Under the pieces are notes generated by a model. It did not search any database and was not told the origin of the DNA. It worked only from the letters and a program-made list of their open reading frames with translations. This document shows, one piece after another, positions 25,986 to 34,181 of a DNA stretch of 64,000 nucleotides; within the stretch, counting starts at the first letter, position 1, and each line of letters begins with the position of its first letter. The DNA is from Paenibacillus polysaccharolyticus. GTDB taxonomy: Bacteria; Bacillota; Bacilli; Paenibacillales; Paenibacillaceae. The DNA is taken from assembly GCF_900102085.1 (NCBI RefSeq), contig NZ_FMVM01000015.1, positions 62,001 to 126,000 on the forward strand, given 5' to 3'. The position numbers and the translations under genes were made by a program.

Positions 25986-27103
25986 TACAGCTGCTTCCTC
26001 CTTGCTGCAAATACCCACCTCCGCTGCAGTTGGAAACTTAGCAGGAACAGGATGGCATCACAGACGAATTTCGCTGCCTTCTCATCCACGAGGAATAGGG
26101 TATGGAATAAATACACGCCTGTACTCGACAACAATATAACCAGGCCGCACAACGTTAAATAACGCCATAGACTGCCCCGGCTGTCTTCCTTGCGGAACAC
26201 AAAATATCGATTCAGAACATAATTCACGACGATCGAGATGACTCGGGCAATAACCGTCGCGAGCAAAATTCTTAAATAATGCTGATCCCCCATCAAGGGG
26301 CGCAGGAAATCGATCAAAAACCAGGCAATGCCCAAATCAACGACAGAGCTGGCAACCGACGAGGATATAAAACGAAAGAAATTCGAGAACAGCACCCCCA
26401 TCACCCGGGCACTATCCTGAATCGCTTTGAAATGGGTACCGGCATTGCCATTTTCATAGATCACTTGAATGGGTACCGTATGAATGCCAATACCTGACTG
26501 AATACAGGAGATCAGCATCTGCAGTTCATATTCAAATCGCTTGCCGCGTACATCCAGCATAAATGACAATAACTCGGTACCGAAGGCACGAAGTCCCGTC
26601 TGGGTATCCGACAGTTTTTTTCCATATAACAGCGCGAAAATAAATGATGTCATCCGATTACCAAATAAAGATTTAGGCGGAATATCGCCCTCACTGAAAT
26701 CCCGCACGCCGAGTAGTAAGTCATTCGGACGACGTTTGGCTTCCTGAGCAATCCGATACACATCCTCTGCAGCGTGCTGCCCATCTGAATCCGCAGTAAC
26801 TACGTAATGAGCCTGCCCATAATGCTGTGCTATGTAACGAAATCCGGTCTTCAGCGCCTCACCTTTTCCTTGGTTCTGTGCGTGTCGCAGCAAAGCGCAT
26901 CCATTATCTTCTAATTCTTCGAAAATGTGCTGGTATTTCTCACCAGAACCATCGTCTATAATGACCAAATTCGTAAAACCGTAGTCTCGCAACTGACGTA
27001 CATAGGATAAAAGTCTATCATCTGGTTCCAGAGAAGGAATGAGGATGATCGTTTCGTCCTTTTCTTTTGCTATAATCATCCGAAATGAGCCCCAATTCGA
27101 CAT
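25985..27103 (-). CDS. GT2 glycosyltransferase fused to a GtrA-like membrane domain
   Basis: A 372-residue protein. Residues ~15-225 are a GT-A fold of the dolichol-phosphate-sugar synthase type: IDDGSGEKY, QGKGEALKTGF and the metal motif TADSDGQH. Residues ~240-370 hold four hydrophobic helices of the GtrA family (SVVDLGIAWFLI, NYVLNRYFVFRKE). This architecture usually makes a polyprenyl-phosphate sugar and flips it across the membrane. The ATG at 27103 lacks a clear RBS; ATG 27079 is an alternative. It is the first gene of the operon, and its TAG stop overlaps the GTG start of the PilZ synthase by one base, implying translational coupling. Confidence 0.85.
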   Translation of the reverse strand: MSNWGSFRMIIAKEKDETIILIPSLEPDDRLLSYVRQLRDYGFTNLVIIDDGSGEKYQHIFEELEDNGCALLRHAQNQGKGEALKTGFRYIAQHYGQAHYVVTADSDGQHAAEDVYRIAQEAKRRPNDLLLGVRDFSEGDIPPKSLFGNRMTSFIFALLYGKKLSDTQTGLRAFGTELLSFMLDVRGKRFEYELQMLISCIQSGIGIHTVPIQVIYENGNAGTHFKAIQDSARVMGVLFSNFFRFISSSVASSVVDLGIAWFLIDFLRPLMGDQHYLRILLATVIARVISIVVNYVLNRYFVFRKEDSRGSLWRYLTLCGLVILLSSTGVYLFHTLFLVDEKAAKFVCDAILFLLSFQLQRRWVFAARRKQL

Positions 27104-27305
27104 ATTTTCATGAAAATCTGTTGTATATTAGCGTTAATATCTTCCTTGAATATAGGAGAGTATACCATCGAAAAGGTGGGTCGTAAACGAGAACTTTTGT
27201 AATCTAATGGTAAAAAAGTTTTACATTTTCATGTACACATGTTAGTCGTAACAGACTATATCACTCTGATATATTAATCATTCAGCTACCTTATAAATAA
27301 TAAAG

Positions 27306-27333
27306 AACCCCCGTCTATTAAACGGAAGGTTCG
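27306..27333 (-). terminator. Terminator of the MFS transporter gene
   Basis: On the minus strand GAACC..CCGT-TTAATAG-ACGG..GGTTC is followed by TTTATTATTTAT. It is ~30 bp beyond the transporter stop codon. Confidence 0.6.
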
Positions 27334-27364
27334 GGTTACTCACATGCTATTGATATACTTTTGC

Positions 27365-28633
27365 TCAGACTGTCACTTTATGGTTGTTATTCACATTTTT
27401 ATTCTGATATCTGACAGCCCACTTATATACGAAGGTCAGAATAAATCCGGTCAGGCCACAGACAGCCGCAATAACAAAGGCTCTCTGATAACTGCCATCA
27501 GCACTATACACATTTCTCATGATTGAGGGTCCGAAATAGCCGGCCAGTGCGAATCCGATAAACATAATTCCGTAATTGACACTGTTGTTTTTGGCCCCAA
27601 ACTGATCTGCCGTGAATCCGGGAAATACCCCCATTAAAGAACCAAAGCTTAAACCAATCATGGAAATCCCCATATAAAATGTACCTACACTGTTCTCTCC
27701 TGAAAAATAAAGCATGATCAGGCCGGCCACGGATAAGAGAGACGTAATGGCAAGTGTATTGATTCGGCCAATTTTGTCTGAGATATATCCGGCCAGAATC
27801 CGGCCACCTGTGTTAAACAGCGCCAAGATCGATACAACTGTTGTTGCCGCAGCAGCCGATAAACCAACCATTTTCTGAGCGATAGGTGAAGCCTGAGAAG
27901 TGCACATCAGTCCGGCAAAAGCTCCACTGATCAACAGCAAGATCATCACGTAGAAGATCGGGCTTGCAAGCATACCTTTCCAATTCTTCTCTTCTCGCGG
28001 AGAACGGGCAAGTTGGACAGCACTCGGTGTCCATCCTGACGGAGCAAAATTAGCCGGGCATTTCTCAATAAAGAACGACGCTACGCAAATAATAAGGAGA
28101 AAGGCAATCCCTATGATCAAGAATGCAGAGGTTACCCCCGAGTTGCTGATCAACACATTGGCGACCGGAGGAATAATCACAGAACTTAACCCATAAGCAG
28201 CCGTCGTTACGCCCCCAACCAATCCGCGTTTGTCGGGGAAGAATTTGATGGAGTTGCTGATCGTACACCCGTAAACCATTCCTGTTCCCAAACCAAGCAC
28301 AATTCCATAAGCAAATACCAGAAAACCTACAGATGTGGCAAAGCTCGATAGAATCATACCACCCCCGAATAAAATCCCTCCAACCAGAATGACCTTCTTG
28401 GGTCCGAATCTGTCATTAATCCATCCACCCGATATCATCGTAATGGGTCCGACTGAATTGCAGATGGTAAACGCAATAGCCAAATCCCCTGGCGTCAATG
28501 TTCGTCCTGTGAGACCACTTAGATAAGCCGCCATTGGGGCAGCAAATACACTCCATGCATAAATGGAGCCAATACATAGGTTGATAAAACAGCTCGCAAT
28601 CAGAATAATCCATCTCTTTTTTGTCAGTTCCAC
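27365..28633 (-). CDS. MFS transporter, oxalate/formate antiporter (OFA) family
   Basis: A 422-residue carrier with twelve predicted helices. The OFA-family opening LCIGSIYAWSVFAAPM is clear, and the loop GWINDRFGPKKVILVGG is the MFS motif between helices 2 and 3. A second half-motif, GYISDKIGRINT, lies between helices 8 and 9. Members exchange small organic anions across the membrane; the substrate cannot be read here. GAGGGGA precedes GTG 28633. It is divergent from the YheC/D gene. Confidence 0.88.
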   Translation of the reverse strand: MELTKKRWIILIASCFINLCIGSIYAWSVFAAPMAAYLSGLTGRTLTPGDLAIAFTICNSVGPITMISGGWINDRFGPKKVILVGGILFGGGMILSSFATSVGFLVFAYGIVLGLGTGMVYGCTISNSIKFFPDKRGLVGGVTTAAYGLSSVIIPPVANVLISNSGVTSAFLIIGIAFLLIICVASFFIEKCPANFAPSGWTPSAVQLARSPREEKNWKGMLASPIFYVMILLLISGAFAGLMCTSQASPIAQKMVGLSAAAATTVVSILALFNTGGRILAGYISDKIGRINTLAITSLLSVAGLIMLYFSGENSVGTFYMGISMIGLSFGSLMGVFPGFTADQFGAKNNSVNYGIMFIGFALAGYFGPSIMRNVYSADGSYQRAFVIAAVCGLTGFILTFVYKWAVRYQNKNVNNNHKVTV

Positions 28634-28865
28634 TGAGATCTTTTCCCCTCATGATTGTATTGTGAAATAATTCACTAACTTATGCGATAAAGTGTAGCAC
28701 AGCTTTTTATATCCATCTATGACAACATGTATAGCTTTATCAAGGATTTTTTTGTAGTTACCTGACAGGGGAAAGATTCTCATATTTAGACGAATGGCAG
28801 CTTATGCCAGACACAGGTTTGAATTAAAATAAGATGAGAGTCGTAGACCCTGATTAAAGGCTGTG

Positions 28866-29594
28866 ATGTCAATGTTATTTCAACGGGACAAATGGCTACA
28901 GTATCGGGCCTTTCGCAATGTCCCTTTGCTCGCCAGACGATTGCCAGAAACACAGTTGCTTGAGAAAGAAACCTTAGACCATATGCTTCTACAACATTCA
29001 AGTGTTGTACTGAAACCCTGCGACGGACGTTATGGAAGGGATATTGTGTTTATCCGGCGGCTGAAGACAGGTACCTATCAAATCCAAAATGAGAATAATA
29101 TCATTACCATGCAAAACAAGAGTGATTTACAGGATTGGTTTGATCAAATTGGCAAGGATCGTGAGTATATCATCCAACAGCGTCTGTATTTAGCTCGTAT
29201 TCGGCAAAGACCGTTCGATCTTCGTATCATGGTTCAACGTCAAAAAGCAACTTCATCTGCCTGGAAGGTAACCGGTTCCTACGCCAAGATCGCATCACGC
29301 GGGTATCTGGTGACTAGTGTGACCAACCGTACCATTCCTGTGCTCAAAGCGTTGCAACTAGCACGTGTAGGTGGACGGAAACTGCTCCTTCAAGTAGAGC
29401 GCACTGCTCTGCTGGCCGCCAAGAGCCTGGAGGTACACTACCCTGATCTGAGACAAATAGGTTTTGATATTGGAATCGATAAGAAAGGCCGAATCTGGAT
29501 TATTGAAGGTAATTATCGCCCTGACCTTCGTCCGTTCCGGCATTTGAAAGACTCCTCAATGTATCGCCGAATCTTGTGGTATCAGAAACATTAA
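28866..29594 (+). CDS. YheC/YheD-family ATP-grasp protein (spore-coat associated)
   Basis: A 242-residue protein of the YheC/YheD family (PF14398). It has an ATP-grasp fold: VVLKPCDGRYGRDIV supplies the nucleotide lysine, QQRLYLARIRQRPFDLRIMVQR is the family core, and GFDIGIDKKGRIWIIEGNYRPD is the metal-binding end. Bacillus relatives are found in the spore coat; the chemical reaction is unknown. A GTG at 28863 is in frame, but AAAGG spaces better with ATG 28866. The protein is short for the family (Bacillus members exceed 350 residues), lacking the N-terminal region. Confidence 0.85.
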   Translation: MSMLFQRDKWLQYRAFRNVPLLARRLPETQLLEKETLDHMLLQHSSVVLKPCDGRYGRDIVFIRRLKTGTYQIQNENNIITMQNKSDLQDWFDQIGKDREYIIQQRLYLARIRQRPFDLRIMVQRQKATSSAWKVTGSYAKIASRGYLVTSVTNRTIPVLKALQLARVGGRKLLLQVERTALLAAKSLEVHYPDLRQIGFDIGIDKKGRIWIIEGNYRPDLRPFRHLKDSSMYRRILWYQKH

Positions 29595-29616
29595 TTCCAA
29601 TCGTTAAAGACGCAAG

Positions 29617-29656
29617 AAGCGACTCCCCGTTGACCTAGAGAGTCGCTTTAACTTTT
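29617..29656 (+). terminator. Terminator after the YheC/D gene (copy 1 of a duplicated element)
   Basis: AAGCGACTC-CCCGTTGACCTAGA-GAGTCGCTT followed by TAACTTTT. The stem and loop are almost identical to the hairpin at 30244-30277. Confidence 0.85.
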
Positions 29657-29720
29657 CGATAGAGACTGAGATGCTTTATAATATGAACAGAAAAGTCGCA
29701 ACTCACATAGGAGAATGCAT

Positions 29721-30209
29721 ATGAAAATCGTGGAAAGCCAACAAATCCCTGTTACATTGCGGAGTAATTTTTTTGTTGAGCATTGGGGAAGTCCGAAGAT
29801 GGCCATCTCAACAGGTGTCTATCATATTGATAAGCTGAATGGGTACGCCGTACTGAATGAAGTTGGAGGCATTAGAGGTTATATTACATACGTTATGCAT
29901 GAAGATCGTTGCGAAGTGATTTCTCTCGATAGCTTAGACGAAAATCAGGGGATTGGATCAGCCCTTTTAGCGAAAGTAGAGGACACTGCAAGACAAGCCA
30001 AACGGAATCAGATTCAGCTGATCACCACAAATGACAACCTTCACGCCCTTCTTTTCTATCAAAAAAAAGGATACCAGATTATTCGGATCATCCCAGATGC
30101 AGTAGCAAAAGCAAGAGCTTTGAAACCGAGCATTCCTCTCGTTTCTGAACAAGGCATCCCCATTCGAGATGAACTGCTTCTGCAAAAGATTCTGGTCCTT
30201 AATAGCTAA
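29721..30209 (+). CDS. GNAT-family N-acetyltransferase
   Basis: A 162-residue acetyltransferase. The acetyl-CoA loop appears as LDENQGIGSALLAKVEDTAR, and the following strand and helix LITTNDNLHALLFYQKKGYQ complete the GNAT core. Two ATGs lie close together; AGGAG at 29709 spaces correctly only for ATG 29721. The substrate is unknown. It stands between two near-identical terminators, so it is its own transcription unit. Confidence 0.9.
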   Translation: MKIVESQQIPVTLRSNFFVEHWGSPKMAISTGVYHIDKLNGYAVLNEVGGIRGYITYVMHEDRCEVISLDSLDENQGIGSALLAKVEDTARQAKRNQIQLITTNDNLHALLFYQKKGYQIIRIIPDAVAKARALKPSIPLVSEQGIPIRDELLLQKILVLNS

Positions 30210-30243
30210 TCCATTTAGTGATCGATATGACCAAAACGCTAAA

Positions 30244-30277
30244 GAAGCGACTCCCCGTTGACCTGGAGAGTCGCTTC
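30244..30277. terminator. Terminator shared by convergent genes (copy 2 of a duplicated element)
   Basis: GAAGCGACTC-CCCGTTGACCTGGA-GAGTCGCTTC, followed by TTAACATC on plus and by TTTAGCGTTTT on minus. It differs from 29617-29648 by about one loop base. Confidence 0.8.
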
Positions 30278-30316
30278 TTAACATCCGTTTCTTTGTTCAA
30301 CCGATTGCCGATATTG

Positions 30317-30652
30317 TTAACATTTCCGACGGCGTCTAGCCGAACTTACCACACGCGTTACCCGGAACTGGTTCGGGCCCACTTGGATAATCGCGAACTG
30401 GCTGTAGGATGTTCCTGATGACGTGTAAGGTTCTGCCTCAATATTTCCACTCGGTGTGATCACAGTTGCAGTAATTCGAGTCACCAGACAAACTCCACGC
30501 CCCGATGACTGCCAAGTCCCTTCACGTTGAACACTGTAACGGTCATTGCTACAGAAAATAGACGCATACTCGACCGTTCCATACGCATTAAACGAAGTAG
30601 AGTTATAAATCTGAACTGGATCATACCCACCTGTTGGTCTACGATTTCCCAT
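30317..30652 (-). CDS. Small unrecognised protein, 111 residues
   Basis: AAGGAGG lies eight bases before ATG 30652, so this is a well-expressed small gene; the frame starts formally at TTG 30658. The product is rich in Ser, Thr, Val and aromatic residues and ends in ARRRRKC. It has three cysteines (two interior, one terminal), alternating hydrophobic patterns and no signal peptide, suggesting a compact beta structure. Size, cysteines and composition recall small spore-coat or spore-appendage proteins, but I cannot match a family. Confidence 0.6.
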   Translation of the reverse strand: MGNRRPTGGYDPVQIYNSTSFNAYGTVEYASIFCSNDRYSVQREGTWQSSGRGVCLVTRITATVITPSGNIEAEPYTSSGTSYSQFAIIQVGPNQFRVTRVVSSARRRRKC

Positions 30653-30748
30653 TCTCAAAACCTCCTTATTGTTGATAGTTTATTAGATGCAATAGAGCGA
30701 TTTTGGTGAGGGATAGACGTGGACAAGGCTGAAAAAGTGTATTTGCCT

Positions 30749-30789
30749 TACAAAAAAAAACCACCCGCCATGTTAGCGAGTGGTTTGCA
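30749..30789 (-). terminator. Terminator of the SLH 5'-nucleotidase gene
   Basis: On the minus strand AACCACTCGC, a 6-base loop and GGCGGGTGGTT, then a run of nine T. Confidence 0.95.
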
Positions 30790-30809
30790 ACTGCTGTAGC
30801 AATGATGAA

Positions 30810-32939
30810 TTAGGAAGCTTTCGCCGCCGCTGCTTTCTGAATCAACGCTTTGGCATCATTCATCGAAAGGCCTTGCTTAGGTTCCAGCATTTTTTTGTCT
30901 GTTGCACTGAAAATGCCTTTATCAATCAGTTTTGCTAGTGGTTTCACCGCGTAAGCAGCCACCGATTTTCCGTCCTCGAAGCCAGCGATGATCGTTGCCG
31001 CTTTCGCTTCGGATGCCGGGCTATTCACCAATTTCGCCAAAATGGTTGCTGCCTCTTCCCGAGTGATATCACGCTCAGGATAGAAGTTACCCCCGTAGCC
31101 TTGAATAAATCCTGCTTTTGTAGCTTCTGCGATAGCATCGGCATATGCAGCATTCGTAGCAACATCCTTGAATGCAGGTGCTGTAGATACGGCGTTAAGC
31201 TTCAACAGATCCACGAGTGCAGTTACAAATTCAGCACGAGAAATAGGTTCATTACTTACTGGTGCTGGTGTTTCTGTTGGCTCTGTAGCGACAGCCAGAT
31301 TCGTGATACGTCCTTCTTTCTTAGCTTGAATATCGCCACCCTTGAATGTATCTGTGATGTATTTGTAGAACACATCCAGATCAATTGGGCCAGCCAAGGA
31401 GGATTTTGCATCTAGCAGTACTTTGTAGTTATCTCCACCTGCAGCCATGAAATTGTTCACGACAGCCGTGTATGATTTTTTAGGATCAATCGGTGTACCA
31501 TCTGCAAGCGTAAGAGCCGTCACACGCTCAGTAACCGGCTTGCTGAAGTCGGCTGTGTATTTCAAACCAGCAATTTGCAACGTTTTTGTATTTGGTGTAC
31601 CGTCAGCATTGGTTCCCCATTGCTGTTGTAGCAACGTTTTCACCTGATCACCTGTCAGCTCCAGCTTCACGAGTGTATTGCCGAAAGGCTGGATTTTAGC
31701 CAAATCTGCAAAGGTCACATCCCCTTTGGGCAGGTCTGCACGGATACCACCTGGATTCATGAATGCAAAGTCAGCCTTACTTGCTTTATCGCCAAAGTCT
31801 GCTTGACGCATCGCATCTGCGATCAGGTTGCCCAGTGGAGCTTCGTTATTGTAAGCATCCGTACGCAAAACGGTACCATCTGTTGTACCTACTGGCTTCG
31901 TCAGCTCAGGGTGCTTATCCAAAGACTTTTTAATGATAGCAAGTGTTTCAGGATCTTCTTTTACACCCTCTTGGAACGTGGTTGTCACGGTAGCCGATTT
32001 TTCAGTTACATCTCCCGTAACAGGGTCAATCATCAGCTTGATGTCTTCAAACGCCGTACCATAAGAGTACGCTTGCACGATCAGCTTGCCATTCACGACA
32101 CCATTGGCCAGAGCGTGATTATCACCCGCAACGATGACATCAACAGGAGAGTTTGCAGGCAACGCTTTTGCCAGATCAGCCGCTTCTCCAGTTGTTACCC
32201 CTTCTTTGGTCGATGCTGGGTCATGTGCCAGAACGATGATCGTTTCAACGCCTTGGTCTTGCAATTCTTTTGCATATTTATTAACGGCTTCAACCTCTTC
32301 TTCAGCGCTCAGGAAACGAACACCTGCTGTACCCGCTGGAGATACTTTGTTTGGCGTTGATTTCGTCACGAGTCCGATGAATCCGATTTTGACGCCACCT
32401 ACTTCTTTGATCACATACGGTTTAATCAGGGGTTTACCTGTGGAGTTTTCGATCACATTTGCATTCACATAATCAAATTTGGCACCGGCGTGAGTTACTT
32501 TACCTTCTTTTGGATCAAGTCCGCCAAAAATTTGAGCCTTCAATGCAGCAATCCCTTGGTCAAATTCATGGTTGCCCAGGGAACCTACATCAAATCCCAT
32601 CATATTCATCCATTCCATGGTAGGCTCATCGCGATCCATAGATGAGACTGGAGCAGATGCACCAACCGAGTCGCCGTTATGGAACAGCAAGGAATGCTCA
32701 TATTTGGCCTTAGCTTCTTTGAGATAGGTTGCTAGAATTGGAGCAGAACCTGCCTTCTTATCACCAACCATAGATGTTGTATCCAATTGGCCGTGGAAAT
32801 CATTGATTCCTATCAAATGTACCTCTACATCTTTACCTGCGGCAGAAACGGAACCGGCTGCGCCGAACAGCTGAGTGAGTAATAATGTAGCAGCTGCCAC
32901 ACGAATGGTGCTTTTCCCCAAAACTTTTTTCCAAGACAT
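30810..32939 (-). CDS. Secreted 5'-nucleotidase/cyclic phosphodiesterase with SLH anchor
   Basis: A 709-residue cell-surface phosphatase. A signal peptide ends near SVSAAG (~34). The metallophosphatase domain (~38-300) has the metal motifs GINDFHGQL, GNHEFDQG and AGDNHAL. The 5'-nucleotidase C-terminal domain (~345-530) has NPGGIRADL and FGNTLVKLELTG. Two SLH modules follow (~565-705: SRAEFVTALVDLL, ITREEAATILAKL), fewer than the usual three. It hydrolyses extracellular nucleotides to release phosphate and nucleosides. GGAGAGGGG precedes ATG 32939, and a strong terminator follows. Confidence 0.93.
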   Translation of the reverse strand: MSWKKVLGKSTIRVAAATLLLTQLFGAAGSVSAAGKDVEVHLIGINDFHGQLDTTSMVGDKKAGSAPILATYLKEAKAKYEHSLLFHNGDSVGASAPVSSMDRDEPTMEWMNMMGFDVGSLGNHEFDQGIAALKAQIFGGLDPKEGKVTHAGAKFDYVNANVIENSTGKPLIKPYVIKEVGGVKIGFIGLVTKSTPNKVSPAGTAGVRFLSAEEEVEAVNKYAKELQDQGVETIIVLAHDPASTKEGVTTGEAADLAKALPANSPVDVIVAGDNHALANGVVNGKLIVQAYSYGTAFEDIKLMIDPVTGDVTEKSATVTTTFQEGVKEDPETLAIIKKSLDKHPELTKPVGTTDGTVLRTDAYNNEAPLGNLIADAMRQADFGDKASKADFAFMNPGGIRADLPKGDVTFADLAKIQPFGNTLVKLELTGDQVKTLLQQQWGTNADGTPNTKTLQIAGLKYTADFSKPVTERVTALTLADGTPIDPKKSYTAVVNNFMAAGGDNYKVLLDAKSSLAGPIDLDVFYKYITDTFKGGDIQAKKEGRITNLAVATEPTETPAPVSNEPISRAEFVTALVDLLKLNAVSTAPAFKDVATNAAYADAIAEATKAGFIQGYGGNFYPERDITREEAATILAKLVNSPASEAKAATIIAGFEDGKSVAAYAVKPLAKLIDKGIFSATDKKMLEPKQGLSMNDAKALIQKAAAAKAS

Positions 32940-33445
32940 GAGTAAACCAAACCCCTCTCCAATTTCAAATCCTGAAACATTTTACCATAGTTCAATTCAT
33001 AAAAGTGACCAATTCTATTAAATCTATGTAAAAAAAATTACAAAAGAATACAGAACTCTTTATATTGAAAATGTTGTATTTTATATTTTTCTCTTGCTAT
33101 AGTGGAATAAAATGTTATATATTCTCTTTGTAATCACTTTCTAACTCTGTTAAATGAATGAATCATCCTCTCTCACTGCCACTATGCTTTCCTGCAACTT
33201 CTACCAAACATATTTAAGCTCACAACGATATAAACCATCTATTCTAGCATTTGCTGTCCATTAAAGGAGGTGACCCTGAGAGCACTGTACATATGGCTGT
33301 CCCATAAATGACCACTGGGGGATGTGTTGATTGCTCTTTCACCACTTCTGACCGAACGCTATGTTGCATTACGGCAATCCCCGTAAGCGTTTGTTGTACT
33401 ACGCAATTTGCATCAACCATTCTAAGGAATATAGGAGAGTGTCCA
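32940..33445. other. Divergent spacer between the SLH nucleotidase and the lectin gene
   Basis: AT-rich first half with presumed promoters. At 33263-33273 there is a near-perfect Shine-Dalgarno, AAAGGAGGTGA, not followed by any long ORF; a CTG at 33276 would give only an 11-codon peptide. The lectin RBS (TAGGAGAG) is at 33433. Confidence 0.45.
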
Positions 33446-34072
33446 ATGAAAAAGCTATTTTTCCCAAAATCATTCCGCATTTTGATCGCATGTTTGTTGA
33501 TCCTGGCCTTTGCTGTACCTACAACGGCTTCCGCAGGCTACCTTGGAGATAAATTGTTGATCGGTCAGAGTATGCAAAAAGGGGACTATCTTACCTCCCA
33601 AGACGGCAGGTTTTCAGCCATCTGGCAGGATGACGGGAATTTCGTAATCTACCAGAACGGCTCTTCTCTATGGAGCAGTGGCACAAGTAAAAGCGGAGCA
33701 CTTTCGTTTAAATTCGAACAACAATATGGGAAGCCTGTCATCTATAAATATGGAACGAAGTGGCAAACGGTTTATCAATATGCTTATCGTTGGGGAACCA
33801 ACCCGGCGACAGGGAAGTATGAATACTATTATGGCCCGGGCTGGGATACCGTACTGGTAACAGATACAACCAAGCTGGTAGATGCCTGGTTTGCGAATAC
33901 TGCAGCATGGATTCCTGGTCACCATGGAAGCGCATTACCAACGAGCACAACAGGGGATACTTTCGTCATGCAAAATGACGGTAACCTGGTTCTCTACAAT
34001 ACTACCCTGACCAACGAATATTACCCGAATAGCTGGATTCCTGTCTGGGCTTCCAATACGGGCGGCCGTTAA
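33446..34072 (+). CDS. Secreted bulb-type (B-type) mannose-binding lectin
   Basis: A 208-residue exported protein. The frame is open from 33308, but TAGGAGAG and a clean signal peptide (KK, hydrophobic core, cut near TTASAG) fix the start at ATG 33446. Two lectin mannose-site motifs of QxDxNxVxY type are visible: QDDGNFVIYQ near the N-terminus and QNDGNLVLYN near the C-terminus. A tyrosine-rich insert lies between them. Bulb-type lectins bind mannose and also form the core of lectin-like bacteriocins in Gram-negatives. A decayed copy of this gene and its terminator is present at 47368-47706. Confidence 0.85.
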   Translation: MKKLFFPKSFRILIACLLILAFAVPTTASAGYLGDKLLIGQSMQKGDYLTSQDGRFSAIWQDDGNFVIYQNGSSLWSSGTSKSGALSFKFEQQYGKPVIYKYGTKWQTVYQYAYRWGTNPATGKYEYYYGPGWDTVLVTDTTKLVDAWFANTAAWIPGHHGSALPTSTTGDTFVMQNDGNLVLYNTTLTNEYYPNSWIPVWASNTGGR

Positions 34073-34130
34073 TAGGGGATCGACAGAAGCCTTATATTCA
34101 TGTTGAATGATACTCGCAATGAATATATGA

Positions 34131-34175
34131 AAAGCCGAAGCAGGAGTTTATCCCCGCTTCGGCTTTTTTATTTTT
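34131..34175. terminator. Bidirectional terminator between the lectin and giant SLH genes
   Basis: AAAGCCGAAGC, a 13-base loop and GCTTCGGCTTTTTTATTTTT on plus; CTTTT and ATATA follow on minus. A copy accompanies the lectin pseudogene at 47661. Confidence 0.9.
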
Positions 34176-34181
34176 CGCGAA

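Noticed and set aside
30317..30652. An endospore appendage (Ena, DUF3992) subunit
   Set aside because: Size and cysteines fit, but the N-terminal double-cysteine connector and characteristic motifs of Ena proteins are not visible.
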